From Euglena gracilis (taxonomy: Eukaryota > Euglenida > Euglenophyceae > Euglenales): DNA of 64,000 bases. Numbering within the stretch: the stretch's first letter is position 1; the number at the start of each line of letters is the position of its first letter. This document shows positions 29,345-40,605 of the stretch, one piece after another. The notes beneath the pieces were generated by a model, which was not told where the DNA came from, made no database searches, and saw only the letters and a list, made by a program, of their open reading frames with translations. The position numbers and the translations under genes were made by a program. The stretch spans positions 12,027,443 to 12,091,442 of the forward strand of contig CP154956.1 in assembly GCA_039621445.1 (NCBI GenBank), written 5' to 3'.

Positions 29345-29902
29345 CAGGCTTCTTTTTAAGACCCCCGGGGGGGAGGGGGGGTCCCCCCACCCACCCAGGG
29401 TGGCGTGGGACCCCCCCCCCGGGGGCGGGGACCATGCTTGTGCTTACCAACCGGGGGGGGAGGGGGGTGGGTGCTATAGGGTGCCTGCCCCTAGCAGGCA
29501 CACCCCCCCGGGGGGGGATAGGGATCCGGGCCAGACCCAGAAAATTTTCATTGAAAATGGCCGTTTCCGGGCCCCCGGCGGCTTCGGCGCCAGGGTCGGA
29601 GGGGGGTGCCTGCTAGGGGCAGGCACCCCCCCAAAACCCTTCCCCCCCGGGCCGGGGGGGGGGGTCGGATCGGGTGCTATGGGGTGCCTGCCCCTAGCAC
29701 CCCCCCGTGGGGTAGGCACCCGACTAAGCACAAGCCTGGCGGGGACCCCCCCAAATCGGGCCCATGAAAAGGCAATTTTCAAAAATTTTCGGCGCTTTGC
29801 GCCGAAAAGGTATATCCGGCGCCTCCAGCGCGGGACCCGGACACCATCCACCCACCCACCCTCCCCCCCTGGGGAGGGTCTTCTAACTTAAAAAGAAGCC
29901 TG
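29345..29902. mobile_element. hAT-like element, family CAGGCTTCTTTTTAAG
   Basis: 558 bp. Ends CAGGCTTCTTTTTAAG and its complement, flanked by ATGGGGGG/ACGGGGGG (7 of 8). It contains four copies of a GTGCCTGCCCCTAGCAGGC-type palindromic motif. The flank at 29903-30118 looks coding, but both strands give plausible peptides. Confidence 0.7.
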
Positions 29903-30123
29903 ACGGGGGGTGATGTGTGCCTTTGGAGGGCACCGGGGACCCCACCAAGTGACAGACTGTCCAATTTTAAAAATCACAAATTCAGAAAGAACCTCAGGGA
30001 CACACCCAGTCACAAGGAAGCCGTATGCAGACATTTGGATCGTCCTCAGCGTGTTGTATGGCACTGGGATGCCGGTGGCGAGTGTCTGGGTTATGTAGTC
30101 CGCCAAACTACAAAGCACAAGTA
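29903..30123. CDS. Coding-like island, strand uncertain
   Basis: The minus frame reads PVPYNTLRTIQMSAYGFLVTG; a plus frame reads NLRDTPSHKEAVCRHLDRPQ and ends in TAA at about 30123. Directly adjacent to the element at 29345-29902. Confidence 0.3.
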
Positions 30124-30129
30124 ATTAAC

Positions 30130-32820
30130 AAAGCACTGCAACAGGGTCAATAAATAATCTATTTATTTTATTGTATTTTTTGATTACTTCACTTGATTAT
30201 TTTGTTCTTCTATTTTCTCATTTTCAATTCCTTTCTTTTCATTCCATGCACACCCAATATTTCACATACGGAATAAAGTGGAGCTCCCACACTTAAATGT
30301 TGGGTACCGCGACGGGCGTGGGGGGCAGGGATGCAGGGCGGTCCTTTGGTAAAATTTCCTGTCTGAGCACATTGGCTGAAAAATCCACAAAAAATGGCCA
30401 AAGAATGGCCATATTTTGACAAAACTGGGTCGACTGTTGGGGGAAAAAGTGATTTCTGGCATCCTTTCACCAGCGAACATCACCCAAAAGATCAAAAAAT
30501 ATATTTTGCTGGTCTGAAAATTTAGGTAAAAAATCTCAATCTCTGACAACAAATTACGAAAAAAAATCGGGTTTCTGGATCATCTGGCATCCAAAAAAAA
30601 TGCTAAATTTCATTAGAAAATGAAAAAAATGACTCTAAAGGGGTTTTGGGTGCTATTTTGGGTCCCAAGGGACTTCAAAAATTTCGAAAATTTTGGGGTG
30701 CTATTACCCTCCCCCCAAATTATACCCCCCCCCTTCAGGCCGGGACTTCGGGCGAAAAAATAATACCCCGGGGGGGGGTATTATTTGGGGGGGTTTACCG
30801 TGGACCCCACATCCCAAAAAAAGCCAAAATATTCCTTCCGTCGCTTTGCTCCGAGAATATTGGGCAGCTTTGACAAGTTTTTGCTCCAAAAGTGTCAAAA
30901 ACAGCATTTTGGCCAATTTTTAGCTGATTTTGGGTGCGATTTTCGGCCTGGCACGAAGCGCCAAATATTTGTTTGACAAAAAATTTGGCCAAACCTCCGA
31001 AAAGGCGTCCTCCAACCAGGGGGGGGGTGGTCCAATGGACATGGGGGGGGTAGTGACTCCGGGAGATGGGCACTTTTTCCCGGGCCCAAACCCACCCTCC
31101 CACTGTTTTCAAAACCCACCCACCCACCAATCCACCCAAAACCCAACCAAAATCGGCTTGAAACGTTTGAAAAGCTTTCTGGCCAGGCCAAAGGCTGGGT
31201 GGTGGAATATGCGGAGAGGGGTGTTTCCATTACTTTTTAGGGTTTTTTGGGGGCAGGGTCTTACAATTACCGTTAATAAAGGGTTTGGGTTGGGGCCAAA
31301 GTTAGAGCCAAATCGGGTCTAAATTCGGCCCAATTTTAGCCCAAATTTAGGCCAAAGGGCCTAAATCCTGCCCCCAACCCTATTCTCAAAACCCTGACCC
31401 TGAATTCCCTTTCAATCAACCCCGAATCCTTGCCATACACCAAGAGTAGGCTTTCCGCACTGCCATTTTGTCCGGGACATCTCTGGTGGGGAGGGTGAAA
31501 ATGAATGTGAAATTGATCCATCTTCAAAAACGCCGGGTCAAAGACGCGCCCCCCCCCCGTTTTAACCTCTGCCCCCCAGGCCAGGGGCCAGTAGTTTAGG
31601 GCTGCCATGTGTTATTGTATTATTTTTGCTATTCACTTAAGGACCGCCCTGCACCCCCATAAACCCCCCAAATACATTTGCAGTGCTCTGAAACTTTGTG
31701 TCCCAAATAACTTTGCACGGGGGAAGGCCGAAAAAGATCGGTCCAAAGGGCTTTGCACCCCCACTTCACAAGGAAAATACGTGAAAAATGAACACCTTTT
31801 TGGGAAATCAGGAGGTGGTGAGTACAAAAAAATCTGAAATGAAATATCTTTTCTGTTATTTGATGAACAGATGAATTAAATCGTGACAACAAATTTCTTT
31901 GACGAAAAATGCTTAATCGCTCCATGAATGGTTTTGGGTATTGCCCAAAAAAGTTTGCAGGGGGTCTGGGCCAAAAAGATTGGTCCACTAACTTTGCAGG
32001 GGGCAAAGTTTTTTCGGGAGGGGTTGCACACACAGAGGTTCACCTCACACCCCCCACTCCGGGCTGAATGATTGCGATATTTTGCACACAATTTCCGTTG
32101 TGTATAAACATTCTGGTCGTCATTTTTTGGTCTCGTCCGGAGGGGGGCACCGGGGGGGGGGCAGTCCATAGATTAACTTAACATCTGTGTGACTATTTCT
32201 CCATGGGTGTTTTTGAGAGTGTGCGGGTGGCACCCACACCACACACCCACCCACCCACCCACCCACACACACACACCCAGGGCGGTCCATAAGACAAGAC
32301 ATAAGACATAGACATAGACATAGCCCAAGGCCAAGGGCTGACCAGAGCTTGAACTGGGACTCGAACGGCATCAATTAACAGGTCGAAAACGCATTTTTTT
32401 GAGGGTTTGGCGGGTTTGGCGATGGTCCAAGGATGCCAGATATCACTTTTTTCCCCTGGCGTGACCTGTCCTCGCCAAAACATGGCCATTTTTTAAGCGT
32501 TTTTCCTGTGTGAATTTTAATTGAATGTGCTGTGCTGGGATAATAAATTTATTTGGCAGCCCTAAACTGCTGCCGCTGGTGGAGGCCCAGTAATTAATCC
32601 AGGGGGGGTCCATCTTCTTGCAACCTGCCATCAACGGTTTCGACAGCACTTTTTGGGGAGAGGGCATGGAGGGTGTGGGGGGGGGGTACTGTGGGGTACT
32701 GTGGGGGCTCCACTTTACTCCATCTCTCAATTGGGCAAAACAAACTTGGCCAAAACTGCCGGTTTTCCCCCAATTTGGTCACCCCGTCAAAGTCACTGCC
32801 CCCTCTGAGTTGACGGGGGT
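30130..32820. other. Repeat-rich stretch with decayed CAGGGCGGTCC-family copies
   Basis: A decayed copy starts near 30335 (GCAGGGCGGTCC). An end (AAGGACCGCCCTG) lies at about 31640-31653. An inverted copy starts CAGGGCGGTCCATAAG at 32278 and runs to about 32566. C-rich CCCA repeats lie at 32240-32277. No coding sequence is convincing. Confidence 0.5.
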
Positions 32821-32839
32821 TAGTCTTCAAAGTTGGGGT

Positions 32840-33205
32840 CCGGTTCGACTCACTGCGTATGAACACCCTTGCCTCACTTGCAACAAGGAAGGGGTCACAG
32901 TAAAGTAAAAAACGCTGGTCCCACAGGGCTGGCCTTAACTTTGCAGCTCGTTGCAGGAGAGCTGGCTGGGGCCCTGCTGCGCGGGGCAGGGCCCAGTGTG
33001 CACAAACCACCACCACACACCGTGGCCTGGCAGAGGGGTCGATTTTCAGGTGGATGAAATGGTGAGTTCCCATATGTACAACGAGGTCAACGTCGAAGAA
33101 GACGTGCCCCAAGGCTTACTATCAATGGGCTTGCGGAGCTTTCGTGTGAGAGTGAAGCCCACCCAGGTTGGGGTTGACTCAGGTTTGGCGGGGAATTGGG
33201 GGTGA
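32840..33205. CDS. Coding-like island, strand uncertain
   Basis: GC-rich. The plus frame reads FQVDEMVSSHMYNEVNVEED and ends near 33205; the minus frame reads HVFFDVDLVVHMGTHHFIH from about 33112 down to 32840. Product unknown. Confidence 0.3.
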
Positions 33206-33820
33206 AACCAAATGAAAAGGGGAGGCCAGAGTCCTCACCTTCACCCCTCCCCTTGGATGTTGACCCCCCGGATCATTGACCCCTGGATTGTTGGGCCCAA
33301 CTTGACCCCCCCAAAGTTGAGTCCCTCCTCTGTTGGGCCCAACCTGAACCCCCCGAAAGATGCATGATGAGAAAGGTTTCCCTGCTGAAATCGATCCATC
33401 GATGGTTCTTGGGTATTGCCCAAATTGTGTTGCACGGTTTGAATTGTGAAAACTTTGAGGGGGAGGGATTGTTTGTGATGGGGTTTACCATTTTTACTGT
33501 TATGTCTTTTCACGTGATGATTCACAATCAGATGACCACACTTTTGGTGAGGAAGTGATTAACCCGGATGGCTTTTTGGGGGTTTTGGATGATTCATATG
33601 TGGCATGTGAGCCCAAGATTGGGGAAAATGACCCCCTGGGCTGTTGGGCCCAACTTGACCCTCACGTTTGGGGGGCCGATTTTGAGAGTCATGGCCAGTT
33701 TCCCCCCCCCAGGACCCCCCCAGGACCCCACCCCCCCAGGACCCCCCCAGGACCCCCCCAGGACCCCCCCAGGACCCCCCCAGGACCCCCCCCAGGACCC
33801 CCCCAGGACCGCCCCAGGAC

Positions 33821-34230
33821 CAGGGCGGTCCTTAAGCAAAAAAAAAAAATCCCGTCCCGGCACAGCCGAGAAATTTTTTTGAAAATCCATGACCGAAAAG
33901 TGGCCGTATTTTGCCCCGAAAACAGCGAAAACGGGTCGAATTCGGGGAAAAAAAAAGAAAAAAAAAAAAAGAAAAAAATCCCGTCCCGGCCAAAAAAAAA
34001 AGAAAAAAAAAAAAAAAAAAGTGATTCCTGGCACTTTTGGAACATCGCCCATCCGCCCATAGCGTCAAAAAATGCGTTTTTCGACTTTTTGGTTTTCGAC
34101 CCCCGTTCAAGTCCCGGTCGATCCTTGGTCGGGGGGGGCGGGGGTTCCTTTAGGGGCGGGGTGTCTCCCTTCCTTAACGAAAAAAAAAAAAAAAAAAAAA
34201 AAAACTTCCCGTCCCTTATGGACCGCCCTG
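33821..34230 (+). mobile_element. Nested hAT-like element, family CAGGGCGGTCC
   Basis: 410 bp between CAGGGCGGTCCTTAAG and a complementary end, flanked by exact CCCAGGAC (33813-33820 and 34231-34238). That octamer also occurs in the surrounding array, so this duplication is weaker evidence than it looks. It contains poly-A tracts and GTTCAAGTCCC, which resembles a tRNA B box. Confidence 0.75.
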
Positions 34231-34593
34231 CCCAGGACCCCCCCAGGCAAAACCCAGGACCACCCCAGGGAACAAACACAGGACCCCACACAAAACAAAG
34301 AAGAACAAAAAGACCCCCCCCCAGGACCCCCCCCCCAGCACCCCCGGCCCCCCCCAGGACCCCCCCAGGACCACCTCAGGACCCCCCAGCGAGTCATACC
34401 AAAACCAAATCAAAAGAAACTAACAAAACCCCTGTTTCACGACAGGCTGACCCTGTGTAGGGTGGACGGTTGATGACTCATTTGGGACGCACAGCCATTC
34501 TCCAATTCATACGTTGCAGTGTGCCGCAGTCGTGCTCCTTGTCGTCGTTGAACTCAGCTTCCACTGGCAAGCAGCGCGCGGTGAACATCACAC

Positions 34594-34750
34594 ACCATGA
34601 GTGGTGGTGCTATTGTTCGTGGACCACCCGTCCGGGACAAGGCTGTCACGAGGCCTCGACAGCATGGCCTCGCCCGCCTCCTCCACGAACACGCAGCCGG
34701 GCAGCCGGGACATCCAGTCCTGCCACCCCAGCAGGGCCAAGGAGATGGTT
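34594..34750 (-). CDS. Exon-like cargo, unknown product
   Basis: Minus frame after ACCAG with nearly all G/C third positions: LALLGWQDWMSRLPGCVFVE, then EEAGEAMLSRPRDSLVPDGW, ending in TGA. It lies inside the 33686-35758 element, so it may be a captured fragment rather than a host gene in place. Confidence 0.45.
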
Positions 34751-34837
34751 CGCTGGTACTACGACGGCGGTCTTCCGGGACTGATCAGTCGCTCCAGGTT
34801 CATCAGCTCCCGTGGATCCAGAGCATAGCTTGGAGGT

Positions 34838-34920
34838 GCCCCCATCCCCGTCCGGGTTTGAACCCGGGTCCCTCGCATGGGCACCGCAGCGGGGGACCAC
34901 TTGGCCAGGGGGCGGGGGCA
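34838..34920 (-). other. tRNA-like sequence (A and B box), possible tRNA relic or SINE head
   Basis: On the minus strand it reads GCCCCC, TGGCCAAGTGG (good A box), about 30 nt, then GGGTTCAAACCC (good B box), and GGGGGC followed by ACC. The two ends could pair like an acceptor stem, but there are too many bases between the T arm and the 3' end and no clean anticodon stem. Not called as a functional tRNA. Confidence 0.4.
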
Positions 34921-34989
34921 ATGGTTGTATGTGCCGTTCACTCCCCTTTCCGCCCCGGGCGGCGGTGGTGCCGTGCTTGTTGCGTCAGA

Positions 34990-35165
34990 AAGAAAGCAGG
35001 TCAGAAAACTCAGCTTAATCATAATCCGGGTCCCGGCTGTTGCGGCAGACCCGTGCGATTTCGGCCTGGAGGCCCTTCCGGCCCCCCCGGATGACCACCT
35101 TGGTCCCGGCAGGACAGGTGCCGAGACAGAAGAAACACCACTCCTCGGCGTCGCACAGGCCCCGC
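34990..35165 (-). CDS. Cys-rich exon-like cargo
   Basis: The minus frame reads LCDAEEWCFFCLGTCPAGTK, then VVIRGGRKGLQAEIARVCRN, ending in TAA. The closely spaced cysteines suggest a metal-binding fold. High G/C third positions. Inside the composite element; family unknown. Confidence 0.4.
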
Positions 35166-35758
35166 CACACGCCACAGCACCCACTGACCGTGGAGTTCCG
35201 GGCGCCTTCGGCGCCCGCTACCGGGGGGGGCCCCCCCCCCCCCCCCCCCGGACCCCCCCGGGCTTCAAAATAACCTCATTGTGCAGCAAAATTTTTGCCA
35301 AAAAGGAGCAGGACCCCCCCCCCAAAACCCCCCGGATGACCACTTTGGCCCCGGCACCCACTGACCGTGGAGTTCCGGGCGCCTTCGGCGCCCGCTACCG
35401 GGGGGGGCTCCCGCCCCCCCCCCGGACCCCCCCGGGCTTCAAAATAACCTCATCTTGTCCTGCAAAATTTTTGCCAAAAAGTAGCAGGACACCCACAGGG
35501 ACCACCCCATGACCATCCCAGGACCCCCCCAACACCCCCCCAGGACCCCCCCCAGGACCCCCCCAACGCCCCCCCAGGACCCCCCAGGACCCCCCCAGGA
35601 CCCCCCAACTCCCCCCCAGGACCCACCCAGCCCCCCCCCAACACCCCCCCAGGACCCCCCCAGGACCCCCCCAGGACCCCCCCAGGACCCCCCCAGGACC
35701 CCCCCAGGACCCCCCCAGGACTGAGTCCTGGGGGGGGGGGGGAAACTGGCCATAAGTG

Positions 35759-38700
35759 GATTTTGAGGTCCAACATTTTTCTTAGCGTTTCGCCCCCTGG
35801 GGGATGCCCGCTCGGCCCCTCAAAAATCCTCACCCCAAACAAGGCTGCTGGCGATAACTTTATAGTTCATTTATTGTTCTTCACTCTTTTTCATTTACTT
35901 TTCCAACCGTTACCATTATTATTCTTTATTCCTTATTTTTCCCGCATTCAATTTACTTTCAATCAGTGGGTGGAAGCATAGTTGGCAGCCTGTTTCTTTT
36001 TTGGAGGCTGTTTTTTGTTTTTTTTAATTTTGTTTATTTTAACAATGTTTTTTTCAAAAAAGAAAGCCCACAAGGTTTTGCACGGAAAAATTTTTGAAAG
36101 CATATTTTCAATCATTTTTGGCAACTTTTGGGTCATTTCTGCCAAAAAATCCTTCCACCAAAAAAAAAATGGAAAAAGCCATGAAACTGCAGTTTTTTTT
36201 TTGCATTTTGGATGTTTTTGGACCATTTTGGCAACTTTTGAACTTAGCAGGAATCGAAGTATGGTTTGGGTGTTTCATAAGGAGTTTTTCAATCTTGCAA
36301 TTTCCTTTTGTTTTTTTGGTCTTTTTTTGGTGTTTTTTTTCAAAAAAAAAACACGTTGTTTTGCTTTTTTCTTTAAAAAAACAAACAAAAAAAACGCCAT
36401 ATGGGTGGAAGGCAATGGACCTATAGCAGAGGAGCAAATGGATTGCAAAAGACTTTTTCAACCAGCAGACGTGTTAGCCTGCAAGAAAGCTTGGACAGTC
36501 AACGACACAAAAGCAATCACCTGAGACACATGTGCGGGCAAGGCACACCCGGCCCGCGCTCCCATCTGCAGCCCTTTCGTCAGCAGAGGCTTCTCCTTCA
36601 TGTTCCGCTTGTAACAATCCATTGCGCCGGGGCTGCGGAGACGGAAATGGGGGTGCCTTGGACGCAGGGGGGCGTGATCACAATGCACAGGTGTTGCCGT
36701 TGGCCTGCAGTACGGTAAAATTGCTAAACCCCCATCACAAACAATTCCCTCCCCCCCCCCCAAAGTTTCACAATTCGAACCCTACAGCACGATTTGGGCA
36801 ATACCCAAGAACCATCAATGGATGGATTTGCCTTTTTTATAAAAGCAATTCGGCATCAAACGTTGATTCAACTAATAATTTTAATGTTTCAATGCCTCTA
36901 TTCATCAGACAAAAAAAACATCGTGGCATTCTGAATGATTATTTGTGCCTCCTGATTTTCCATAAAGACGCATCAATTTTCAACGTTGTCTTTCTGTGAA
37001 GCAAGGGCAAAAGTCATGTAGATTGATCTTTTTTGGTCCTCCCTGTAAACTTATTTGGGCATGCAAAAGTTCAGAAAAACTGGAATGTCATTTGGGGATG
37101 TTGATTAAAAGAAATAAAAGGCCTTTGATGTAGCGGTCATCAGAAATTAGTTGGATGGCTCATTCGCGGCTCAGATGGGAAGCGAATGAGCCATGCTTTG
37201 AGATGTTGCACGGCGAAATTTGATTTCCTCCTTGTGCAGCCATCACCCTTGTCTAAGCACCACCCCTGTTTCTCACCAGGGGGTGTTCTTTTAACTTAAA
37301 AAAAAATCTTAAAAATGCCTTAAAACCCTTCAGAATTTTTTGAAAAACTTATGCCTTAAAAATACACACCCTCGTTCTCTCCCATCCGTTTAAAAAGTTA
37401 TCTGATTTTTTGGCAGCTTTTTGTCAAAGGAGAAATGCTATTTGGATTTTTGGGAATGGTTTTCGGTTTTGGGGGGAGGTGAGTTGAAGAATGTGGAGGT
37501 GTTTTGTTGCCTTTGTTGTGCCTTTGAAGCAACACATCTGTGGCCGCCCAGCACCGTCAGCTGGACAGTGTCACATTTTTTGCCTCTGCCCTTCACTGGG
37601 CAATGGTGGGGTCCAGGGATGAAAGAAGACTGCCAACTGGCTTGACTTCCCTTCAGCCCCGCGAGTGGGTCTACTGGCTTGACCCCACGACGTTCTGATT
37701 GAAATTGCAAAGCAGACCAAAAATTTGATTTTGGTAGCTCATTGTCGATGTTTTGCCCACCAGATTTCGGTTAGTCTTGACGGCATCCAAGGAAAAAAAA
37801 AGCCTGCAGCCAGAAACCCCCCACATGTCCACTTCGGCTTATCCAACTCCCTCAAAACAAAAATAAAAAACAAAAAATAAAATGAAAACTTCAACAAAGT
37901 AACGTGTATCGCCAGTTGGACGAGGCAACGCGATGGAAACGAATACAGCAGTTGGCACAATCCCTGTAACGAGCGTACCGTGGCGATCGCAATTGAGCGC
38001 CGCAAAGGGCGCAAATGCTGTGGGTAGTGGCCACACCACCTTAAGGAAAGCCCCGTGAGCCATCAGCGTCAACCTGCTGCACAGTCAGGGGGAAGCTGGT
38101 AACAGGATTCCTTTACTCAAAAACACCCTTTAAAAAAGACGCTGATTTGTTCGTCGTAAATTATCAAAACACATCATCTCTTGGGCTGCCTTCCCTAACA
38201 GCCAAAAAACATTTTTTAAACCACCTTAAAAAAAAACCTAAAACCCTTCAAAAATGCCTGAAAATTTGGTCAAAAAGCCTTAAAATACCTTGAAAACCTC
38301 AAAAAATCTGGCAAAGGTTTTCTCAAACTGAGAAAAAATGCAGTCACAAAATCTCAGCAAAAAAAAGCCAACTGTGGAAAAAAACATGATTTTTGGCATC
38401 TCTAAAACATTGTTTATCCACCCTAATTAAAAAAAATTGGGTTTTTGGCTCTTTGGTTTGGACCCCGTTGGATGCCCAGATGGCTTGGACCGCCCTTGGA
38501 AAATAGAACCGTGCAAAACTCCTTGAAAAAAACCTTTAAAAATTCTAAAAGTTTCGCCTTAAAAATGATGCCTGCTCATTTTTATAGGGTGCCCTCGTCA
38601 CAGTTTCAATGTTTGGACTTGTCTTAATGACACAAATGTTTCCACCTCACCCCCCCAAAAATTCCCCCAAACAGCCACCAATGGAGAGGCACGAGAAGAA

Positions 38701-39700
38701 ATTCTTGAGGAGTCGGGATACAACAAATATCCACGAAAATTTGAGATTCCCCCACCTGTTTGAACCAGGAACTTAATCACTTCTGGATTCACTCACCCTA
38801 ACCACAAATAAGCAATATTTTTTTGTTTTAGTTTCTGCCCTTCTTTTCTTCAACTGTCCCAATGCCTTACATGCCCCCAAAATAAGAACCACTAAATATA
38901 ATATAAAACCCCCAATAAGAACATCCGTTGGCAAAAAAAATAAACACAGCAAGACCTACCCCAAAACCCCCCTCGAAAATTTTGAATTCAAAAAAAAGGC
39001 AAATAGTAATAATAATGTGAAAATGTCCCAAAAAAGGTGATATTTTTTGACATTATTTTGATTCTTTTGACCCATTTTCCGAAAATTTAGCACTTTGGGA
39101 CATTTTTGCCCATTGACAATTTTTTGATCTATTTCTGGACTTCAATCAAAAAAAAAGTTTGGGTCTGGTTTTTCAATAACAACTCCAAAAAAAGCACCCG
39201 GATCTTATTTTGTGGAGGTTAAATCATACCGAATGCTCTGTGGGTCAAAATGACGGACCGAAGCATGACTGTGCTGGACCGCTGCAGTCACTGCCCAGTT
39301 GCTGCTGCACCGTTGATCGCCGTCGCCTGACCCTTTTCAATGATTGCGCTGCTTTTTGGCAGTGTGCACTGTATATTTTTTGTTCAACACAACAGTCTTT
39401 CAATTTTGAGTTGCTGTCTTTTCTTTGGTTGGAGGGTATGTGGGTTTTGTGTTATGGCCATTGCAAACGTTATGCAGTTGTGTTGTGTTCAGCCAGCAGA
39501 ATTCTGTCCATCTATCTTCATCAAACCCCATCAGTGGCTGCACGCCTGGGTTGTTGGGTGGACCGTTTTCTGCTCCGACGATAGCCGAATTTTTTTGACA
39601 ATGCCCAGAGCCTTCCAAAATAAACTCGGGTTGATATTCTTTTCCCGGCTGAGCCATTGCCCCCCCCCCCCCCGGAAGTTGCCACCCTGTGAGGGTGCCA
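35759..39700. other. Mostly non-coding; one minus-strand coding-like patch
   Basis: 35960-36400 is T/A-rich. At 36458-36720 a minus frame (AMDCYKRNMKEKPLLTKGLQ, ending in TAG near 36458) looks coding, with low confidence. 37880-38070 has weak coding character (minus). 38100-38560 resembles a decayed CAGGGCGGTCC-family element. 38800-39200 is A/T-rich. At 39210-39590 the ORFs are unconvincing. Confidence 0.35.
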
Positions 39701-39715
39701 CCTCCTGCCCAGCTC

Positions 39716-39937
39716 AGGTATTTTCGAGGCCGGAGTAATCGTCGACCAAAGGATTGGCACATGGAGGTTGAACAGATTTCTGACTTCTGGGGGGAAAGCG
39801 CCATCACCCCCGGCACCATCTGCAGCCATTCAAAACGAAGCCTGGCCCGGACAGAGGAGGCTCTCCACCGTGAGGAGGCGGCCCTGGCGGCAGCGCTTCG
39901 GGCTGATCGGCACCAGGGCTTGACACACAGCCGGGTG
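39716..39937 (+). CDS. Internal exon of an unknown protein
   Basis: Follows CAGCTCAG and ends before GTGGGG, both consistent with splice sites. The frame has good codon bias and a helical, charged C-terminal half (MEVEQISDFWGESAITPG, then ARTEEALHREEAALAAALRA). A second exon-like block follows at 40476-40600. Confidence 0.45.
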
Positions 39938-40475
39938 GGGGGTGGGCATGGTCCGAACCCACCACTCCCCCCCCCACCTGGTCTGGGGTGGGGAACACGT
40001 GGCACAAACCCCGGCGGGGGGGGAGGGTTCAGACATCTGTTTAGTGTGTATCAACGATGCACACCGATACACAAATTTTCCTTTGCCGATACACACGACA
40101 CATAAAAATTTTTTGCCGAATTTTTTTCACACTAAACAGAGGTCTGGGGGGGGGGGGTTGCTGGCACTGGCGTTTGGGGTCCCTGGCCACTCACCACACA
40201 AACTGGGCCAGAAGCGAAGTCAGCGCCGGCCATAAACAGACAAGAAGCCTGCGTGCAACTAAGGGGGCGGGTAGTTCAGGGTGGCGCCAGGTTGCTTGGG
40301 ATACGGTTAGGTTTAGGAAAAGGGTTAGGAATGATGTCTCGGTGAAGGGGGGGAAGGTGGGGGTTTCCGGGTTCAAGCTGTGGCTTGGGTGGAGTGGGGG
40401 AGGCATCCCGTCCACCTGGACTCTGCATACTTTCCTGGCATCGAACCCTGGCCTCCACCCCCACGGCCGGCAGTC

Positions 40476-40605
40476 CGAAGAAGTTGGCGACAGCGACCAT
40501 TGTGCCGCTGCCGGAGAACGGAGCAGGGCTGCCTGTCAATGCGCGCCAAGCCAGCCCAAATGAGCTGCTGAACCTGTGGGCTGTCAGGCGTCCATTTGCC
40601 CAGAA
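40476..40605 (+). CDS. Second exon-like block, unknown protein
   Basis: Begins after CCGGCAG. The frame ATATIVPLPENGAGLPVNAR continuing ASPNELLNLWAVRRPF looks coding, though an alternative frame ending in TGA is also possible. Probably belongs with 39716-39937. Confidence 0.35.

Larger units (their letters stand above)
33686..35758 (+). mobile_element. 2.07-kb composite hAT-like element carrying gene-like cargo
   Basis: Begins GAGTCATGGCCAGTTT and ends AAACTGGCCATAAGTG, flanked by an exact 8-bp duplication GATTTTGA (33678-33685 and 35759-35766). The same termini bound a 64-bp element at 45987-46050 and a 224-bp element at 50162-50385, so the interior is variable cargo. Inside are CCCAGGACCC arrays, a nested CAGGGCGGTCC-family element, two exon-like minus-strand islands, a tRNA-like sequence, and two partial repeats of a module beginning CACTGACCGTGGAGTTC (35189 and 35361). 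Confidence 0.8.

Noticed and set aside
29345-29902. Third case of an introner restoring a frame
   Set aside because: The flanking peptide on the distal side is only about 28 nt before another repeat, and both strands look coding at 29903-30118, so frame restoration there is not informative.
33690-33835. Pro-rich protein of PPGPPQDPP repeats
   Set aside because: Produced by CCCAGGACCC tandem repeats inside a transposon. No real gene.
40395-40500. tRNA on the minus strand (GGTTCGATGCC B-box-like)
   Set aside because: No A box, no acceptor pairing and no anticodon stem. The sequence overlaps exon-like blocks.
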